Below are positions 1 through 7,616 of a DNA stretch of 9,180 nucleotides, in pieces. Source of the DNA: Campylobacterales bacterium (lineage in GTDB: Bacteria; Campylobacterota; Campylobacteria; Campylobacterales; Sulfurovaceae); the NCBI GenBank assembly GCA_014763905.1, contig JACXUN010000043.1, forward strand, positions 1 through 9,180, in the 5' to 3' direction. Both the position numbers and the translations under genes were made by a program. Each line of letters opens with the position of its first letter. Position 1 is the first letter of the stretch. The notes below the pieces were generated by a model that saw nothing but the letters and a program-made list of their open reading frames with translations, did no database searches and was not told the origin of the DNA.

Positions 1-7
1 ACACCGC

Positions 8-27
8 GTAGGGTCAGTTAACCGACC
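8..27. repeat. REP-like GTAG hairpin downstream of msr gene
   Basis: A GTAG tetranucleotide (8-11) is followed by a near-perfect palindrome (12-27): GGTC pairs with GACC, one A/C mismatch follows, and GTTAAC forms the centre. A GTAG foot next to a short hairpin is the known architecture of REP sequences mobilised by RAYT (Y1-type) transposases. It lies about 50 nt beyond the 3' end of the minus-strand msr gene and has no U-tract, so a classic terminator is less likely. Only one hairpin is visible, and the window edge is close. Confidence 0.4.
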
Positions 28-76
28 ATGAAGGATATTTTTTATTTTTAAAATAGTAGCATAAATTTAAAAACTC

Positions 77-934
77 TTAAAACCTTTTGGTGTAGTTGTG
101 GCAATATGGTTTCGAGTTGCGTAACTTATAATAACTCTGATGCTCATATTCGGCTTCGTAAAACTCATGATCGTTTGCATTGATAAGTTGGGTGGCGATG
201 ATCATGCCTTGATCTTCGAGTTGATTGATGAGTTTCATAGCGATATCTTCCTCTTTAGTATCGTTGTAAAAAATCGCTGAGAGGTATTGTGGTCCTATGT
301 CGGGGCCTTGACCGTTGGTCTGTTCAGGATCGTGAATTTCAAAGAAGAGTTTCGCCAGTTCTTCAAAGCTAATGATACTAGGATCATAGATCACTTCGAC
401 GGTTTCTAAGTGTCCTGTGTCTTTGTAGCAGACTTCTTGGTAGCTTGGATTTTCGACATGACCACCCATATAGCCTGAGGTGGCGGCGAGTACCCCGTTT
501 TGTTTTTCAAACCAATACTCCACGCCCCAGAAACAACCCGCTGCAAAGTAGGCTTTTTTGAGAGAGGTATCTTCATTTAACGGTTTAAAATCTAATGAGA
601 CGGAGTTGACGCAATGGCGTGTGTTTTTAGGTGTCATCTGTTCACCTCGAAAGACGTGTCCGAGATGTCCGCCACAGTTGGCACAGACAATTTCGACGCG
701 TCGTCCATCTCTATCTGGAACCTCTTTGACTGCTCCGGGAATGGCATCGTCAAAGCTTGGCCAACCTGAACCGGAGTCGAATTTATCGTCCGATTTGAAA
801 AGTGGGGCATTGCATTTTCGGCAGAGATAGGTTCCGTCTTGGTAGAATTTATTAAATTTTCCGGAGAATGGCATCTCGGTGCCTTTGTTTTCGATGACAC
901 GAATCTCTTCGGCGTTTAGTTCATTGTATGGCAT
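77..934 (-). CDS. msrAB: Bifunctional methionine sulfoxide reductase B/A (MsrB-MsrA fusion)
   Basis: This 285-residue enzyme reduces both epimers of methionine sulfoxide, in proteins or free, back to methionine, and so repairs oxidative damage. The MsrB (R-epimer) domain comes first, about residues 1-118. It has two zinc-binding CxxC pairs (C38/C41 and C84/C87), a GSGWPSF motif near 55-61 and the catalytic cysteine C108 in RHCVNS. The MsrA (S-epimer) domain covers about 126-285, with GCFWG carrying catalytic C134, a GPQYLSAIFY segment near 214-223 and EHQSYY near 264-269; C278 may be a resolving cysteine. There is no signal peptide or membrane segment, so it should be cytoplasmic. The B-then-A order is reversed relative to the A-then-B fusions known in Helicobacter and Neisseria. 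The ATG start has an AAGGA site just upstream. The gene stands alone and diverges from the lpxC operon. Confidence 0.96.
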   Translation of the reverse strand: MPYNELNAEEIRVIENKGTEMPFSGKFNKFYQDGTYLCRKCNAPLFKSDDKFDSGSGWPSFDDAIPGAVKEVPDRDGRRVEIVCANCGGHLGHVFRGEQMTPKNTRHCVNSVSLDFKPLNEDTSLKKAYFAAGCFWGVEYWFEKQNGVLAATSGYMGGHVENPSYQEVCYKDTGHLETVEVIYDPSIISFEELAKLFFEIHDPEQTNGQGPDIGPQYLSAIFYNDTKEEDIAMKLINQLEDQGMIIATQLINANDHEFYEAEYEHQSYYKLRNSKPYCHNYTKRF

Positions 935-939
935 AGTGA

Positions 940-984
940 TCCTTTATTTAGGAGTAATTCTATCTGATTTATATAATCATATAA
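940..984 (-). promoter_or_regulatory. Ribosome binding site and probable promoter of the msr gene
   Basis: Read on the minus strand, AAGGA (complement of 940-944) lies 5 nt before the ATG at 934. Further upstream, the AT-rich stretch 966-984 reads TATATGATTATATAAAT and offers a TATGAT-like -10 box (976-981). No -35 is visible, which is normal for housekeeping promoters in Campylobacterota. The ribosome site is convincing. The -10 choice is uncertain because the whole stretch is AT-rich. Confidence 0.4.
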
Positions 985-1142
985 CAACTATCGTTAAATT
1001 AGAGCTAAGATAATGAAAAGCTATGAGATAAAATTTACGACTATGGAGAAAACAATAAGTTTGGTAACTTTTTTATAATATTTTCAGAATAGCCCTTGAA
1101 AAAAAGAGTCAGAAGAGTAAAATGCCGACGTGATTTACATAC

Positions 1143-1165
1143 GATATCCCGTCGAACTCAGGTTA
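1143..1165 (+). repeat. 23-bp interspersed repeat, copy 1
   Basis: This 23-bp stretch, beginning GATATCCCGTCG and ending ACTCAGGTTA, recurs perfectly in inverted orientation at 9084-9106. The flanks are otherwise unalike. It lies in the msr/lpxC spacer about 95 bp upstream of the lpxC -10 box. A 23-bp exact match between two non-coding sites in a 9-kb window is very unlikely by chance. Its function is unknown. Confidence 0.75.
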
Positions 1166-1256
1166 TTAAAGAATGAAACATTTTTATAATCTAATATCGA
1201 TATAAAAGCTCTTAAAATAAGCGAAAAAATCACATTCTACAAAAAATGCACGATTA

Positions 1257-1265
1257 TGGTATAAT
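1257..1265 (+). promoter_or_regulatory. Extended -10 promoter of the lpxC operon
   Basis: TGGTATAAT matches the extended -10 consensus TGnTATAAT exactly, with no evident -35, as usual for sigma-70 promoters in Campylobacterota. Transcription would begin near 1272, about 37 nt before the proposed TTG start of lpxC. The element lies inside the upstream extension of the lpxC reading frame (ATG at 1246), which argues that this extension is not translated. Confidence 0.75.
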
Positions 1266-1295
1266 ATTAAGCAAAGATTTAAACCCAATAGGGTT

Positions 1296-1301
1296 GAAGG
1301 A
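1296..1301 (+). promoter_or_regulatory. Ribosome binding site that sets the lpxC start
   Basis: GAAGGA is placed 7 nt before the TTG at 1309. It gives strong support to TTG as the lpxC start over the in-frame ATG at 1246, which has no such site and lies upstream of the promoter -10 box. Confidence 0.75.
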
Positions 1302-1308
1302 ACGACAA

Positions 1309-2193
1309 TTGAATCAACGAACCATTAAAAGACCTGTAGAGGTTGTCGGTATCGGACTGCATAAAGGTGAACCGATCAAATTAAGATTGGAGCCGTTGGG
1401 TGTGGATGCTGGGATTGTTTTCTATCGTGAAGATTTGGCACTCAGTATTCCTTTGAAACCATCGAGTGTGATCGATACCAAAATGGCAACGGTTATCGGT
1501 TCAGAAAAAGGTTTTATCTCCACCATTGAACACTTCTTATCGGCTATTTATGCTTATGGGATTGATAATTTGCGAGTGGTTGTGAATGGAAATGAGATGC
1601 CGATTATGGATGGGAGTGCCAGTTCGTTTTGTCTATTATTAGATGAAGCAGGCATTACAACGCAAGAGGCAGCCAAAAAGATTATCCGTGTGAAGCAGCC
1701 GGTTGAAGTGCGAGAGGGAGAGAAATTTGTCCGTCTTGAACCAAGTGAAGAGGTGACGTTTGATTTTGAGATCGCTTTTGATCATCCGGCAATCGGTCGT
1801 CAGTCACAAAAGTATCAGTTTGGTACTTATAACTTTATTAGTGATATTGCCAGAGCGAGAACGTTTGGATTTGCACGGGATATTCAGTATCTACAGAGTA
1901 TCAACCTTGCTTTAGGAGCCAGTCTCAATAACGCTATCGGCTTAGATGATGAGAAGATTCTGAATCCTGAAGGGTTACGTTTCGCTAATGAATTTGTCCG
2001 TCATAAGATTTTGGATGCGATGGGTGATTTGATGGTAATGGGACATAATGTTTTGGGTGCGTACAGCTCCTTTGCAGGAAGTCACAAACTAAACCATGAA
2101 TTGACCGTGAAGTTGCTTTCGGATACGGCTAACTATGAGATGGTCGCTTTAAATCAAGTACAGAGTCGAGCTTTTGCCAGAAGTTTTGCCTAA
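1309..2193 (+). CDS. lpxC: UDP-3-O-acyl-N-acetylglucosamine deacetylase LpxC
   Basis: LpxC is the zinc-dependent cytoplasmic deacetylase that performs the committed step of lipid A synthesis. From the TTG start it has 294 residues, normal for the family. Visible motifs include STIEHFLSA (71-79) with general base E74 and zinc ligand H75, the DGSASSF segment at 101-107, ARTFGFARD (183-191), RHKILDAMGDL (231-241) with zinc ligands H232 and D236, and GSHKLNH (257-263) with catalytic H259. The frame is open back to an ATG at 1246, but the TATAAT at 1260-1265 and GAAGGA at 1296-1301 favour TTG 1309. It is the first gene of the operon, and its 3' end overlaps the tsaB-like gene. Confidence 0.96.
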   Translation: MNQRTIKRPVEVVGIGLHKGEPIKLRLEPLGVDAGIVFYREDLALSIPLKPSSVIDTKMATVIGSEKGFISTIEHFLSAIYAYGIDNLRVVVNGNEMPIMDGSASSFCLLLDEAGITTQEAAKKIIRVKQPVEVREGEKFVRLEPSEEVTFDFEIAFDHPAIGRQSQKYQFGTYNFISDIARARTFGFARDIQYLQSINLALGASLNNAIGLDDEKILNPEGLRFANEFVRHKILDAMGDLMVMGHNVLGAYSSFAGSHKLNHELTVKLLSDTANYEMVALNQVQSRAFARSFA

Positions 2194-2641
2194 CGTTGAA
2201 GTCGTCATTATCGCTATCTCTTCTCCGCTGCTTATAGGTATCTATGAAGAGGGGCGGTTGATAGAGGAGATATCCAGTGATCAAAAAACCTCGGAAGTAC
2301 TGCTCAAACTCTTAATGGAGATAATGCAGAGATATCATCTCTCCCGTATTCTCTATACGAATGGACCGGGCAGTTATATGGCGATTAAATTGACCTATAT
2401 CACGCTGCGTACTTTGGAGATTACCCGGACTATCCCCTTCTATGGCTGTGATGCTTTTTCACTAAACGGACAAAATCCGATCAAAGCGATGGGGAAACTC
2501 TACTTTATCAAAGAAAAAGAGACTATAATTACAAAAAAATTTGATGAGGCAGTAGAACAACGGTTTGCCCTACCTTCCATGTTGAGTGAAGTGACCCTTT
2601 TAGACGATAATAAGCCGTTGTATATTTTACCTGCCGTGTAA
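2174..2641 (+). CDS. tsaB: Short TsaB-like protein (tRNA t6A biosynthesis)
   Basis: TsaB is the non-catalytic ASKHA-fold partner of TsaD in making threonylcarbamoyladenosine at position 37 of ANN-decoding tRNAs. Residues 11-34 (VIIAISSPLLIGIYEEGRLI and onward) resemble its first strands, and YTNGPGSYMAIKLTYI (61-76) matches the TsaB signature GPGSFTGVR. At up to 155 residues it is well short of typical TsaB (about 230) and lacks most of the second subdomain. The short form seems usual at this locus in Campylobacterota, where it is often called hypothetical (for example HP1051), so it is probably not truncated. The start is uncertain: TTG at 2174 or TTG at 2186, both inside the lpxC end and neither with a strong Shine-Dalgarno site. 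Translation is probably coupled to lpxC. Confidence 0.75.
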   Translation: MPEVLPNVEVVIIAISSPLLIGIYEEGRLIEEISSDQKTSEVLLKLLMEIMQRYHLSRILYTNGPGSYMAIKLTYITLRTLEITRTIPFYGCDAFSLNGQNPIKAMGKLYFIKEKETIITKKFDEAVEQRFALPSMLSEVTLLDDNKPLYILPAV

Positions 2642-2677
2642 TATGATATATTGCAGAATCAATGTTAGGAAAACAGT

Positions 2678-3559
2678 TTGTTTGTATCGGTACCTGCCAC
2701 ATCGGCAAACCTTGGACCCGGGTTTGATACGCTTGGTCTAGCCATCAATTTACGTAATGAGATTATCATAAAACCTGCACGTTTTTTCTCTGTTTCGACA
2801 CAGGGTGAAGGTGCAGACAACCCACATATCCGTAAAAATATACTTTTTATGAATATTTTCAATAAACAGTATCAGGCGATCAAAGGGCGAAAAGATAACT
2901 TTCGCTTTGAGTTTACCAACCGCATACCGATTTCACGTGGTTTGGGCAGCTCATCGGCGGTTATTACGGCGGCATTGACAGCAGCTTATGTAGCCGCAGG
3001 TGAACGGTACAATAAGCGTAAGCTCTTAAATCTGGCACTAGAGTATGAATCCCATCCGGATAATATTACCCCGGCAATTATGGGCGGCTTTAATGTGGCG
3101 TGTGTAGAAGATAAAAAGGTTTACAGCAAAAAACGCAAAGTACCTGACTATTTACGTGCGGTACTGGTCGTACCCAATCGAACCATCTCTACAGCAAAAT
3201 CACGGACTATTTTACCGGATTTGTATCGAACTGATGAGATTGTTTATTCTCTTTCGCGTTCTTCATTCTTGACCTCACTTTTTATGACCGAATCGTGGGA
3301 TCTTTTAAAAATTGCATCCAAAGACAAGCTGCATCAGACCAGACGGATGAAGCAGATGCCGGAGCTGTTTGAGGTCCAGAAGCTTGCTTTGGCTCAGGGA
3401 GCTTTGATGAGTACCTTATCGGGCAGCGGGTCGACTTTTTTTACCTTGGCATATGCGGATGATGCCCCCAAGATTCACCAAGCTTTGGCTCAGAAGTTTC
3501 CTAGTTTTAGAGTATTTACCAAAACACTTGATAATTATGGCGTAACTTCAAAGAGTTAA
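2678..3559 (+). CDS. thrB: Homoserine kinase ThrB (GHMP kinase)
   Basis: ThrB phosphorylates L-homoserine with ATP to O-phosphohomoserine, the substrate of threonine synthase. The 293-residue product has the three GHMP kinase motifs: VPATSANLGPGFDTLGLA (5-22), the phosphate loop PISRGLGSSSAV (84-95) and the C-terminal SGSGSTFF (248-255). HPDN (126-129) lies in the usual homoserine/Mg-binding region. Length is normal. The TTG start is supported by AGGA at 2667-2670, 7 nt upstream, and by the family N-terminus beginning right before VSVPATSAN. It lies 36 nt after the tsaB-like gene. A weak TATGATATA stretch at 2643-2651 could be an internal promoter, though the AT content makes this doubtful. 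Confidence 0.96.
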   Translation: MFVSVPATSANLGPGFDTLGLAINLRNEIIIKPARFFSVSTQGEGADNPHIRKNILFMNIFNKQYQAIKGRKDNFRFEFTNRIPISRGLGSSSAVITAALTAAYVAAGERYNKRKLLNLALEYESHPDNITPAIMGGFNVACVEDKKVYSKKRKVPDYLRAVLVVPNRTISTAKSRTILPDLYRTDEIVYSLSRSSFLTSLFMTESWDLLKIASKDKLHQTRRMKQMPELFEVQKLALAQGALMSTLSGSGSTFFTLAYADDAPKIHQALAQKFPSFRVFTKTLDNYGVTSKS

Positions 3560-3580
3560 TAACATTTTTTGGATATACTT

Positions 3581-3832
3581 ATGCGAAAAAATGAACCTAT
3601 ACGAATGTGTATAGCCTGTAGAGAAAGAGAACTACAATCAAAGTTGATACGACTACAACAAGACAACCACAAAATTTTCCCCTATACAGGTCAAGGTAGA
3701 AGCTTCTATGTGTGTGACGCATGTCGTAATGATGAAAAAAAAATCAAAGGTTTAACTAAACGTTTTAGACTCTCTGTAGAAGAGAGTGAACAGTTTGTTA
3801 AGTATTTAAAGGAGTTAAATAAGAATGGATAA
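3581..3832 (+). CDS. YlxR family (DUF448) putative RNA-binding protein
   Basis: This small basic protein (83 residues from ATG 3581) belongs to the YlxR/DUF448 family, which is usually encoded just before infB and thought to bind RNA. In Bacillus and Clostridium its members have been linked to transcription or RNase P. The start [10 protein letters not shown] and the central [12 protein letters not shown] match the family pattern of a C-xx-C near the N-terminus and a GRGAYVC motif. The two CxxC pairs could bind a metal, but this is inference. The frame extends to TTG 3569, but ATG 3581, with GGA at 3571-3573, starts where the family does. The last 8 nt overlap infB, so translation is probably coupled. 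Confidence 0.88.
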   Translation: MRKNEPIRMCIACRERELQSKLIRLQQDNHKIFPYTGQGRSFYVCDACRNDEKKIKGLTKRFRLSVEESEQFVKYLKELNKNG

Positions 3833-6581
3833 AGTCAAAATCCAAGAGATTGCTATCGAGGCGGGAGCATCAAACGCTGAATTACTAGAAAAGGCAAAAG
3901 AGTTAGGTTATGATGTCAAAGCAGCGAATAGTACCGTAACAGTTGATCAAGCAGGGATACTACTTGATTATGTGATCAACGGAATCAAACCTAAAGCAGC
4001 CAAGCCTGCCAAGCCGAAGCGTGCAACCGTCGTTAAAAAGAGTGAAACATCGTCTGAAGTACAAGAGAAGCCTGCAAAAGTCGAGGCTGCCCAAGAGACG
4101 AAAAGCACAGAAACGAAAAAGGTTGAAGAAGAAACTCCTAAAAAAGAGGCAATAGCCAAGAAAACTGCTCCTAAAGAGACTCCTAAAAAAGAAGAAGCAA
4201 ACGTTCAAACGCCAATTGTAGAAGAAGAGAAGCCGACCAATAAAGAGCCAACTCCCGTAGAGAAGCCAGCTGCAAAAAAGGTAGAGGTAAAAACTGAACC
4301 GGTAGAGACACCAAAAGCCGTTGAACCAAAAGAAGAAGCAGAAGAGAACAAGCCAAAGCCAAAACGTAAACGTTTAGGTATTACCGTAGTCAAAAAAGCG
4401 GATCGAGAAAAGCCGAAAATCAGAGTAGTAGAAGAGATCAAGCAGGAACCAGAGATCACGGTTGTGAAGAAATCCAAGCCGCAAATAACACAAACCGCTC
4501 CAACCTCTAAGAAAAAGCCTAAAAAAGTAGCACAGGCAAAAGAGAGCGGTGAGAAGTTAAGCTTCTTGGCTCATGATAACTTTGGCGGTGACTCAAGCGT
4601 TGATCATGATGAAGATCAAGAGGTAATGATGCTTGACTTCTCGGATAAAAATATCTATGAAGATATGATCAGAGAAGAGCGGAAGAGAAAAGAAGAAGCC
4701 AAAAAACGCGTCGTCTTGAATGCCGGAGGACGAAATGCCGGTGGGCAGGGACAGAAAAGATCAACCGGATTGCGACGGGGTGGTAAACGTAAAAAATATA
4801 TCAAACCGGAAGCCAAAGTTGACATTACTTCGGTTCAGATTCCTGAAAATGTACGGGTCTATGAGTTTGCCGAAAAAGTCGGGAAAACAACCGGCGAGGT
4901 GATTAAGGTTCTCTTTACCCTCGGAACGATGGTAACCCAAAATGACTTCTTGGATAGAGACTCTATCGAAATTTTGGCGGAAGAGTTCGGTATCGAGGTG
5001 AGTACGATCGATCCACTAGATGCTTTGGATTATGTCAAAGTGTATGATGCCCAAGGGGATGAACACTTGGAAGAGCGACCGCCGGTTATTACCATTATGG
5101 GACACGTTGACCATGGTAAGACTTCACTTCTGGATAGAATCCGTTCCACCAAAGTTGCGGCAAAAGAAGCGGGTGGAATTACCCAACACGTCGGGGCTTA
5201 TCAGGTTGAGAAAAATGGTAAAAAGATCTCCTTTATCGATACTCCAGGACACGCTGCCTTTACCGAGATGCGTGCCAGAGGAGCTCAAGCGACCGATATT
5301 GTTATTATTGTAGTAGCGGCTGATGATGGGGTGAAGCAGCAAACCAAAGAGGCTCTCTCTCATGCCAAAGCAGCCGGTGTACCGATTGTGGTTGCGATCA
5401 ACAAGATCGATAAAGAGAATGCCAATCCGGATATGGCGATGTCTCAGCTTTCAGAGTTGGGTATTACACCGGTAGAGTGGGGTGGTGAGCATGAATTTGT
5501 TCCGGTTTCGGCTCATACCGGAGAAGGGATTGATGATCTTTTAGATACCTTACTCTTGACGGCAGAAGTGATGGAACTTGAAGCTGATCCGACACGTAAA
5601 GCCAAAGCGGTAGTGGTGGAAAGTTCACTTGAAAAAGGATTCGGAGCCGTTGCCAATGTGATTGTCCAAAACGGTACGCTTCGAGTCGGTGACAATGTTG
5701 TAGTCGGTACGACATTTGGACGGGTACGAACCATGATCCTTGATGACGGAACCCAGGCCAAAGAGATTGGACCAAGTACTCCGGCAGCAATCGTGGGTCT
5801 CTCAGAAGTACCTAATGCCGGTGATATTATGGTGGCGATGGAGAGTGAAAAAGAGGCGAGAGAAGTCGCGGCTAAACGAGCTGAATATGCCAGAGCCAAA
5901 GAGCTGTCAAAAAGCACCAAAGTGTCGATTGATGATCTCTCTTCTATTATCGCAGAAGGAAATCTCAAATCGTTACCGGTTATCATCAAAACCGATGTAC
6001 AAGGATCATTGGAAGCGATCAAGGGATCGTTGGTTGATCTCAAAAACAAAGAGGTTAAGGTCAACATTATTCACGAGGGTGTCGGTGGCGTAACCGAAAG
6101 TGATGTCCAATTGGCGAATGCAAGTGAACACTCAATCATCCTTGGATTTAACGTCCGTCCAACCGGTGCGGTGAAGAAAAAAGCCAAAGAGCTTGGGGTT
6201 GAGATTAGAACCTACTCGATTATCTATGAGCTACTTGATGATATCAAAGCCCTCCTCGGTGGTCTCATGAGTCCAGTAATCTCTGAAGAGGTAACCGGAC
6301 AAGCCGAAGTACGAGAGACCTTCGTGGTGGCAAAAGTCGGAACCATTGCCGGATGTAAAGTTACGGATGGTTCGATTATCCGAAATGCCGGTGCGAGACT
6401 TATCCGCAACGGTGTGGTGGTTTATACAACCAAAATCGCATCACTCAAACGATTTAACGATGATGCCCGAGAGGTTAAGAGCGGATACGAGTGTGGTATC
6501 ATGCTTGAAAACTTCAATGATATTAAAGAGGGCGATGTGATCGAGACCTTCAAAGAGGTCGAAGAGCAGGCGACACTATAA
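3825..6581 (+). CDS. infB: Translation initiation factor IF-2
   Basis: IF2 is the GTPase that places initiator fMet-tRNA on the 30S subunit and drives 50S joining. The 918-residue protein has an IF2N domain at about 1-50, a long Lys/Glu/Pro-rich disordered linker (about 55-245) with two ITVVKK copies (186-191, 211-216), an acidic stretch, a Gly/Arg patch (300-323) and a second IF2N-like domain (about 335-395). The G domain follows: G1 GHVDHGKT (426-433), G3 DTPGH (472-476), G4 NKID (526-529) and G5 SAH (562-564). Domains II to IV run to the end, including the fMet-tRNA-binding C-terminal barrel. All catalytic motifs are intact. The ATG start has AAAGGAG at 3808-3814, 10 nt upstream, and overlaps the ylxR-like stop. 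Confidence 0.98.
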   Translation: MDKVKIQEIAIEAGASNAELLEKAKELGYDVKAANSTVTVDQAGILLDYVINGIKPKAAKPAKPKRATVVKKSETSSEVQEKPAKVEAAQETKSTETKKVEEETPKKEAIAKKTAPKETPKKEEANVQTPIVEEEKPTNKEPTPVEKPAAKKVEVKTEPVETPKAVEPKEEAEENKPKPKRKRLGITVVKKADREKPKIRVVEEIKQEPEITVVKKSKPQITQTAPTSKKKPKKVAQAKESGEKLSFLAHDNFGGDSSVDHDEDQEVMMLDFSDKNIYEDMIREERKRKEEAKKRVVLNAGGRNAGGQGQKRSTGLRRGGKRKKYIKPEAKVDITSVQIPENVRVYEFAEKVGKTTGEVIKVLFTLGTMVTQNDFLDRDSIEILAEEFGIEVSTIDPLDALDYVKVYDAQGDEHLEERPPVITIMGHVDHGKTSLLDRIRSTKVAAKEAGGITQHVGAYQVEKNGKKISFIDTPGHAAFTEMRARGAQATDIVIIVVAADDGVKQQTKEALSHAKAAGVPIVVAINKIDKENANPDMAMSQLSELGITPVEWGGEHEFVPVSAHTGEGIDDLLDTLLLTAEVMELEADPTRKAKAVVVESSLEKGFGAVANVIVQNGTLRVGDNVVVGTTFGRVRTMILDDGTQAKEIGPSTPAAIVGLSEVPNAGDIMVAMESEKEAREVAAKRAEYARAKELSKSTKVSIDDLSSIIAEGNLKSLPVIIKTDVQGSLEAIKGSLVDLKNKEVKVNIIHEGVGGVTESDVQLANASEHSIILGFNVRPTGAVKKKAKELGVEIRTYSIIYELLDDIKALLGGLMSPVISEEVTGQAEVRETFVVAKVGTIAGCKVTDGSIIRNAGARLIRNGVVVYTTKIASLKRFNDDAREVKSGYECGIMLENFNDIKEGDVIETFKEVEEQATL

Positions 6582-6585
6582 TGGG

Positions 6586-6657
6586 TGTAGCGTGGGCATT
6601 ATTGCCCACGAAGCATCGGCAAAATCTTATTTCGTGGGCAAGAATACCCACGCTACA
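6586..6657. repeat. REPIN: two inverted REP hairpins between infB and rbfA
   Basis: Two 27-nt arms (6586-6612 and 6631-6657) are inverted copies matching at 25 of 27 positions, around an 18-nt spacer. Each arm is itself a hairpin. The left is GTAG (6587-6590) followed by CGTGGGC / ATTATT loop / GCCCACG (6591-6610). The right is CGTGGG...CCCACG (6633-6652) followed by CTAC (6653-6656). A GTAG foot plus hairpin, doubled in inverted order, is the known REPIN architecture, mobilised in trans by RAYT transposases. No RAYT gene is in this window. It fills nearly all of the 85-nt infB/rbfA gap, begins 5 nt after the infB stop, and could affect infB mRNA stability or rbfA translation. Confidence 0.88.
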
Positions 6658-6666
6658 GGGAAAAAG

Positions 6667-7047
6667 ATGAGAGATGAAGAGATAAAACGCAAACGTACGG
6701 AATCACGTCTGGTGGAGTTGATTCCTGAAGCGTTGGCAACGATGAATGACAGTCGTATCAATGGATTAACGGTAACTGAAGTGGTCTGTTCGCGAGGGCG
6801 TTATGATGCCAAAGTCTATCTGGACAAGACCTATTTAACCGAAGAGGAGCAGCGAGAAGCCCTAAAACAGCTTCGGGTAGTTTCGGGGTATCTGTCGAAC
6901 TATATTCGAGATAGTGAAGGGTGGTTCAGGGTTCCCAAGTTTACCTTTGAGTTTGATGAGCAGTTTGAGAAGATTGCCCGTATAGAAGAGCTGTTCAAAG
7001 AGATAGCCAAGGGACGAGAAAAGGATAAAAAGAATGAGTCTGAATGA
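6667..7047 (+). CDS. rbfA: 30S ribosome-binding factor RbfA
   Basis: RbfA is a small KH-fold protein that binds the 30S subunit during late maturation and helps process the 5' end of 16S rRNA. The 126-residue product begins MRDEEIKRKRTESRLVEL, which matches the family start of a basic helix (typically R.RVAEQI...I), and includes VCSRGRYDAKVYL and a LSNYIRD segment like the family's LR..la..l. The frame stays open up to a GTG at 6592 (25 extra residues), but that stretch is simply the REPIN read through, so ATG 6667 is preferred. AGGG (6657-6660), at the edge of the repeat, is its best ribosome site, 6 nt upstream. The 3' end overlaps rimP by 14 nt. Confidence 0.9.
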   Translation: MRDEEIKRKRTESRLVELIPEALATMNDSRINGLTVTEVVCSRGRYDAKVYLDKTYLTEEEQREALKQLRVVSGYLSNYIRDSEGWFRVPKFTFEFDEQFEKIARIEELFKEIAKGREKDKKNESE

Positions 7048-7462
7048 ACAGATTGAAAAGATCGTCAAGGCTAACGGAGCCAACTTTTACGGTACCGAGA
7101 CGGTAACGGATGGGGATCACACGATCTTTCGTGTATTCATTACGAAGCAAGGCGGTGTCAATCTTGATCTCTGTGCCGAGATTTCCAATGAGCTTTCACC
7201 GTTTTTGGATGTGAATCCACCGATGAGCGGAGCCTACTTCTTAGAGGTAAGTTCTCCGGGTATCGAGCGGAAGCTCTCGAACCCTACGCATTTCATGTCA
7301 GCGGTCGGCGAGAAGATTCGATTTAAGATCACCGGCGACGATAAAGCCAAAGGGCTTTTGAAATCGGCAGATGAGAATGGATTTGTCGTCGAGATCAAAG
7401 GGGAAGATCGAGCGTTTGGTTATGGGGATGTAAGTAAAGTTAAGACCTATTTTGAGTGGTAG
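7034..7462 (+). CDS. rimP: Ribosome maturation factor RimP
   Basis: RimP assists assembly of the 30S subunit, around S12 and the central pseudoknot. The 142-residue protein has the N-terminal alpha/beta domain with the hallmark YFLEVSSPGIERKL (73-86; typically LEVSSPGLDRPL) and a C-terminal SH3-like domain (about 88-142) with strands such as KIRFKI and KGLLKSADENGFVVEIKG. The length is slightly under the usual 150. The ATG has AAGGA at 7021-7025, 8 nt upstream, and overlaps rbfA, so the pair is probably translationally coupled. The stop TAG (7460-7462) is part of a GTAG that begins a REP-like element. The protein may therefore end where the repeat joins. Confidence 0.94.
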   Translation: MSLNEQIEKIVKANGANFYGTETVTDGDHTIFRVFITKQGGVNLDLCAEISNELSPFLDVNPPMSGAYFLEVSSPGIERKLSNPTHFMSAVGEKIRFKITGDDKAKGLLKSADENGFVVEIKGEDRAFGYGDVSKVKTYFEW

Positions 7463-7546
7463 GTCGGAAAAATTCTTCGTAAATATGGATTCTTGCTGTT
7501 CTAATTTTTTTGTCGGGATCAGGGGAACCCGACCTTGTATTTCTAC
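7459..7546. repeat. Degraded REPIN-like element after rimP
   Basis: GTAGGTCGG (7459-7467) at the rimP stop codon faces CCGACC (7529-7534) and CTAC (7543-7546), giving inverted ends about 88 nt apart. The right half contains a real hairpin, GTCGGG (7512-7517) with CCCGAC (7528-7533), a 6-bp stem around a loop of 10. The left half has lost its hairpin. I read this as an old, eroded pair of inverted REPs from a family different from the infB/rbfA one. A weak rho-independent terminator for the lpxC-rimP operon is an alternative, since moderately U-rich sequence follows the hairpin. Confidence 0.45.
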
Positions 7547-7575
7547 ATAAATCACAATCTTTAATCCTAAATCTT

Positions 7576-7584
7576 TGCTATAAT
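7576..7584 (+). promoter_or_regulatory. Extended -10 promoter in front of the ATPase remnant
   Basis: TGCTATAAT matches TGnTATAAT exactly, as at the lpxC promoter. Transcription would begin near 7591. It is followed by AAGGGGA (7603-7609), placed 7 nt before the TTG of the ATPase remnant, so a full set of start signals survives. Unless a terminator follows, which I do not see, transcripts from here would run on into ribD. Confidence 0.6.
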
Positions 7585-7616
7585 AAACTTTATCAAGAAT
7601 CTAAGGGGAATTTGTT

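Larger units (their letters stand above)
935..1308. other. Divergent intergenic region between msr and lpxC
   Basis: This 374-bp AT-rich spacer separates two divergent transcription units. Besides the msr signals, one copy of the 23-bp repeat and the lpxC promoter, it has two more plus-strand TATAAT boxes (1074-1079 after a T-run, and 1185-1190). These could be extra lpxC promoters or could start a short untranslated RNA, but nothing in the sequence decides this. No convincing gene is present. A basic 26-codon TTG frame at 1096-1176 has no Shine-Dalgarno site. Confidence 0.5.

Noticed and set aside
1096..1176. Basic 26-codon frame starting TTG and running through the 23-bp repeat
   Set aside because: No Shine-Dalgarno site, low-complexity Lys/Arg content and no recognisable family; only the repeat part is shared with the other locus.
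1145..1180. Resemblance of the 23-bp repeat and following bases to the 5S rRNA segment CCGAACTCAGAAGTGAAAC
   Set aside because: The match is short and interrupted, and no 5S helices or flanking rRNA sequence are present on either side or at the second copy.
4081..4360. Short tandem repeats in the infB linker DNA
   Set aside because: The repetitiveness follows from the Lys/Glu/Pro/Thr-rich protein sequence common in IF2 linkers, with no regular DNA repeat unit.
3960..4477. Minus-strand frames opposite the IF2 linker
   Set aside because: They arise from the biased Lys/Glu/Pro codons of the disordered infB linker, giving Phe/Ser/Leu-rich shadows.
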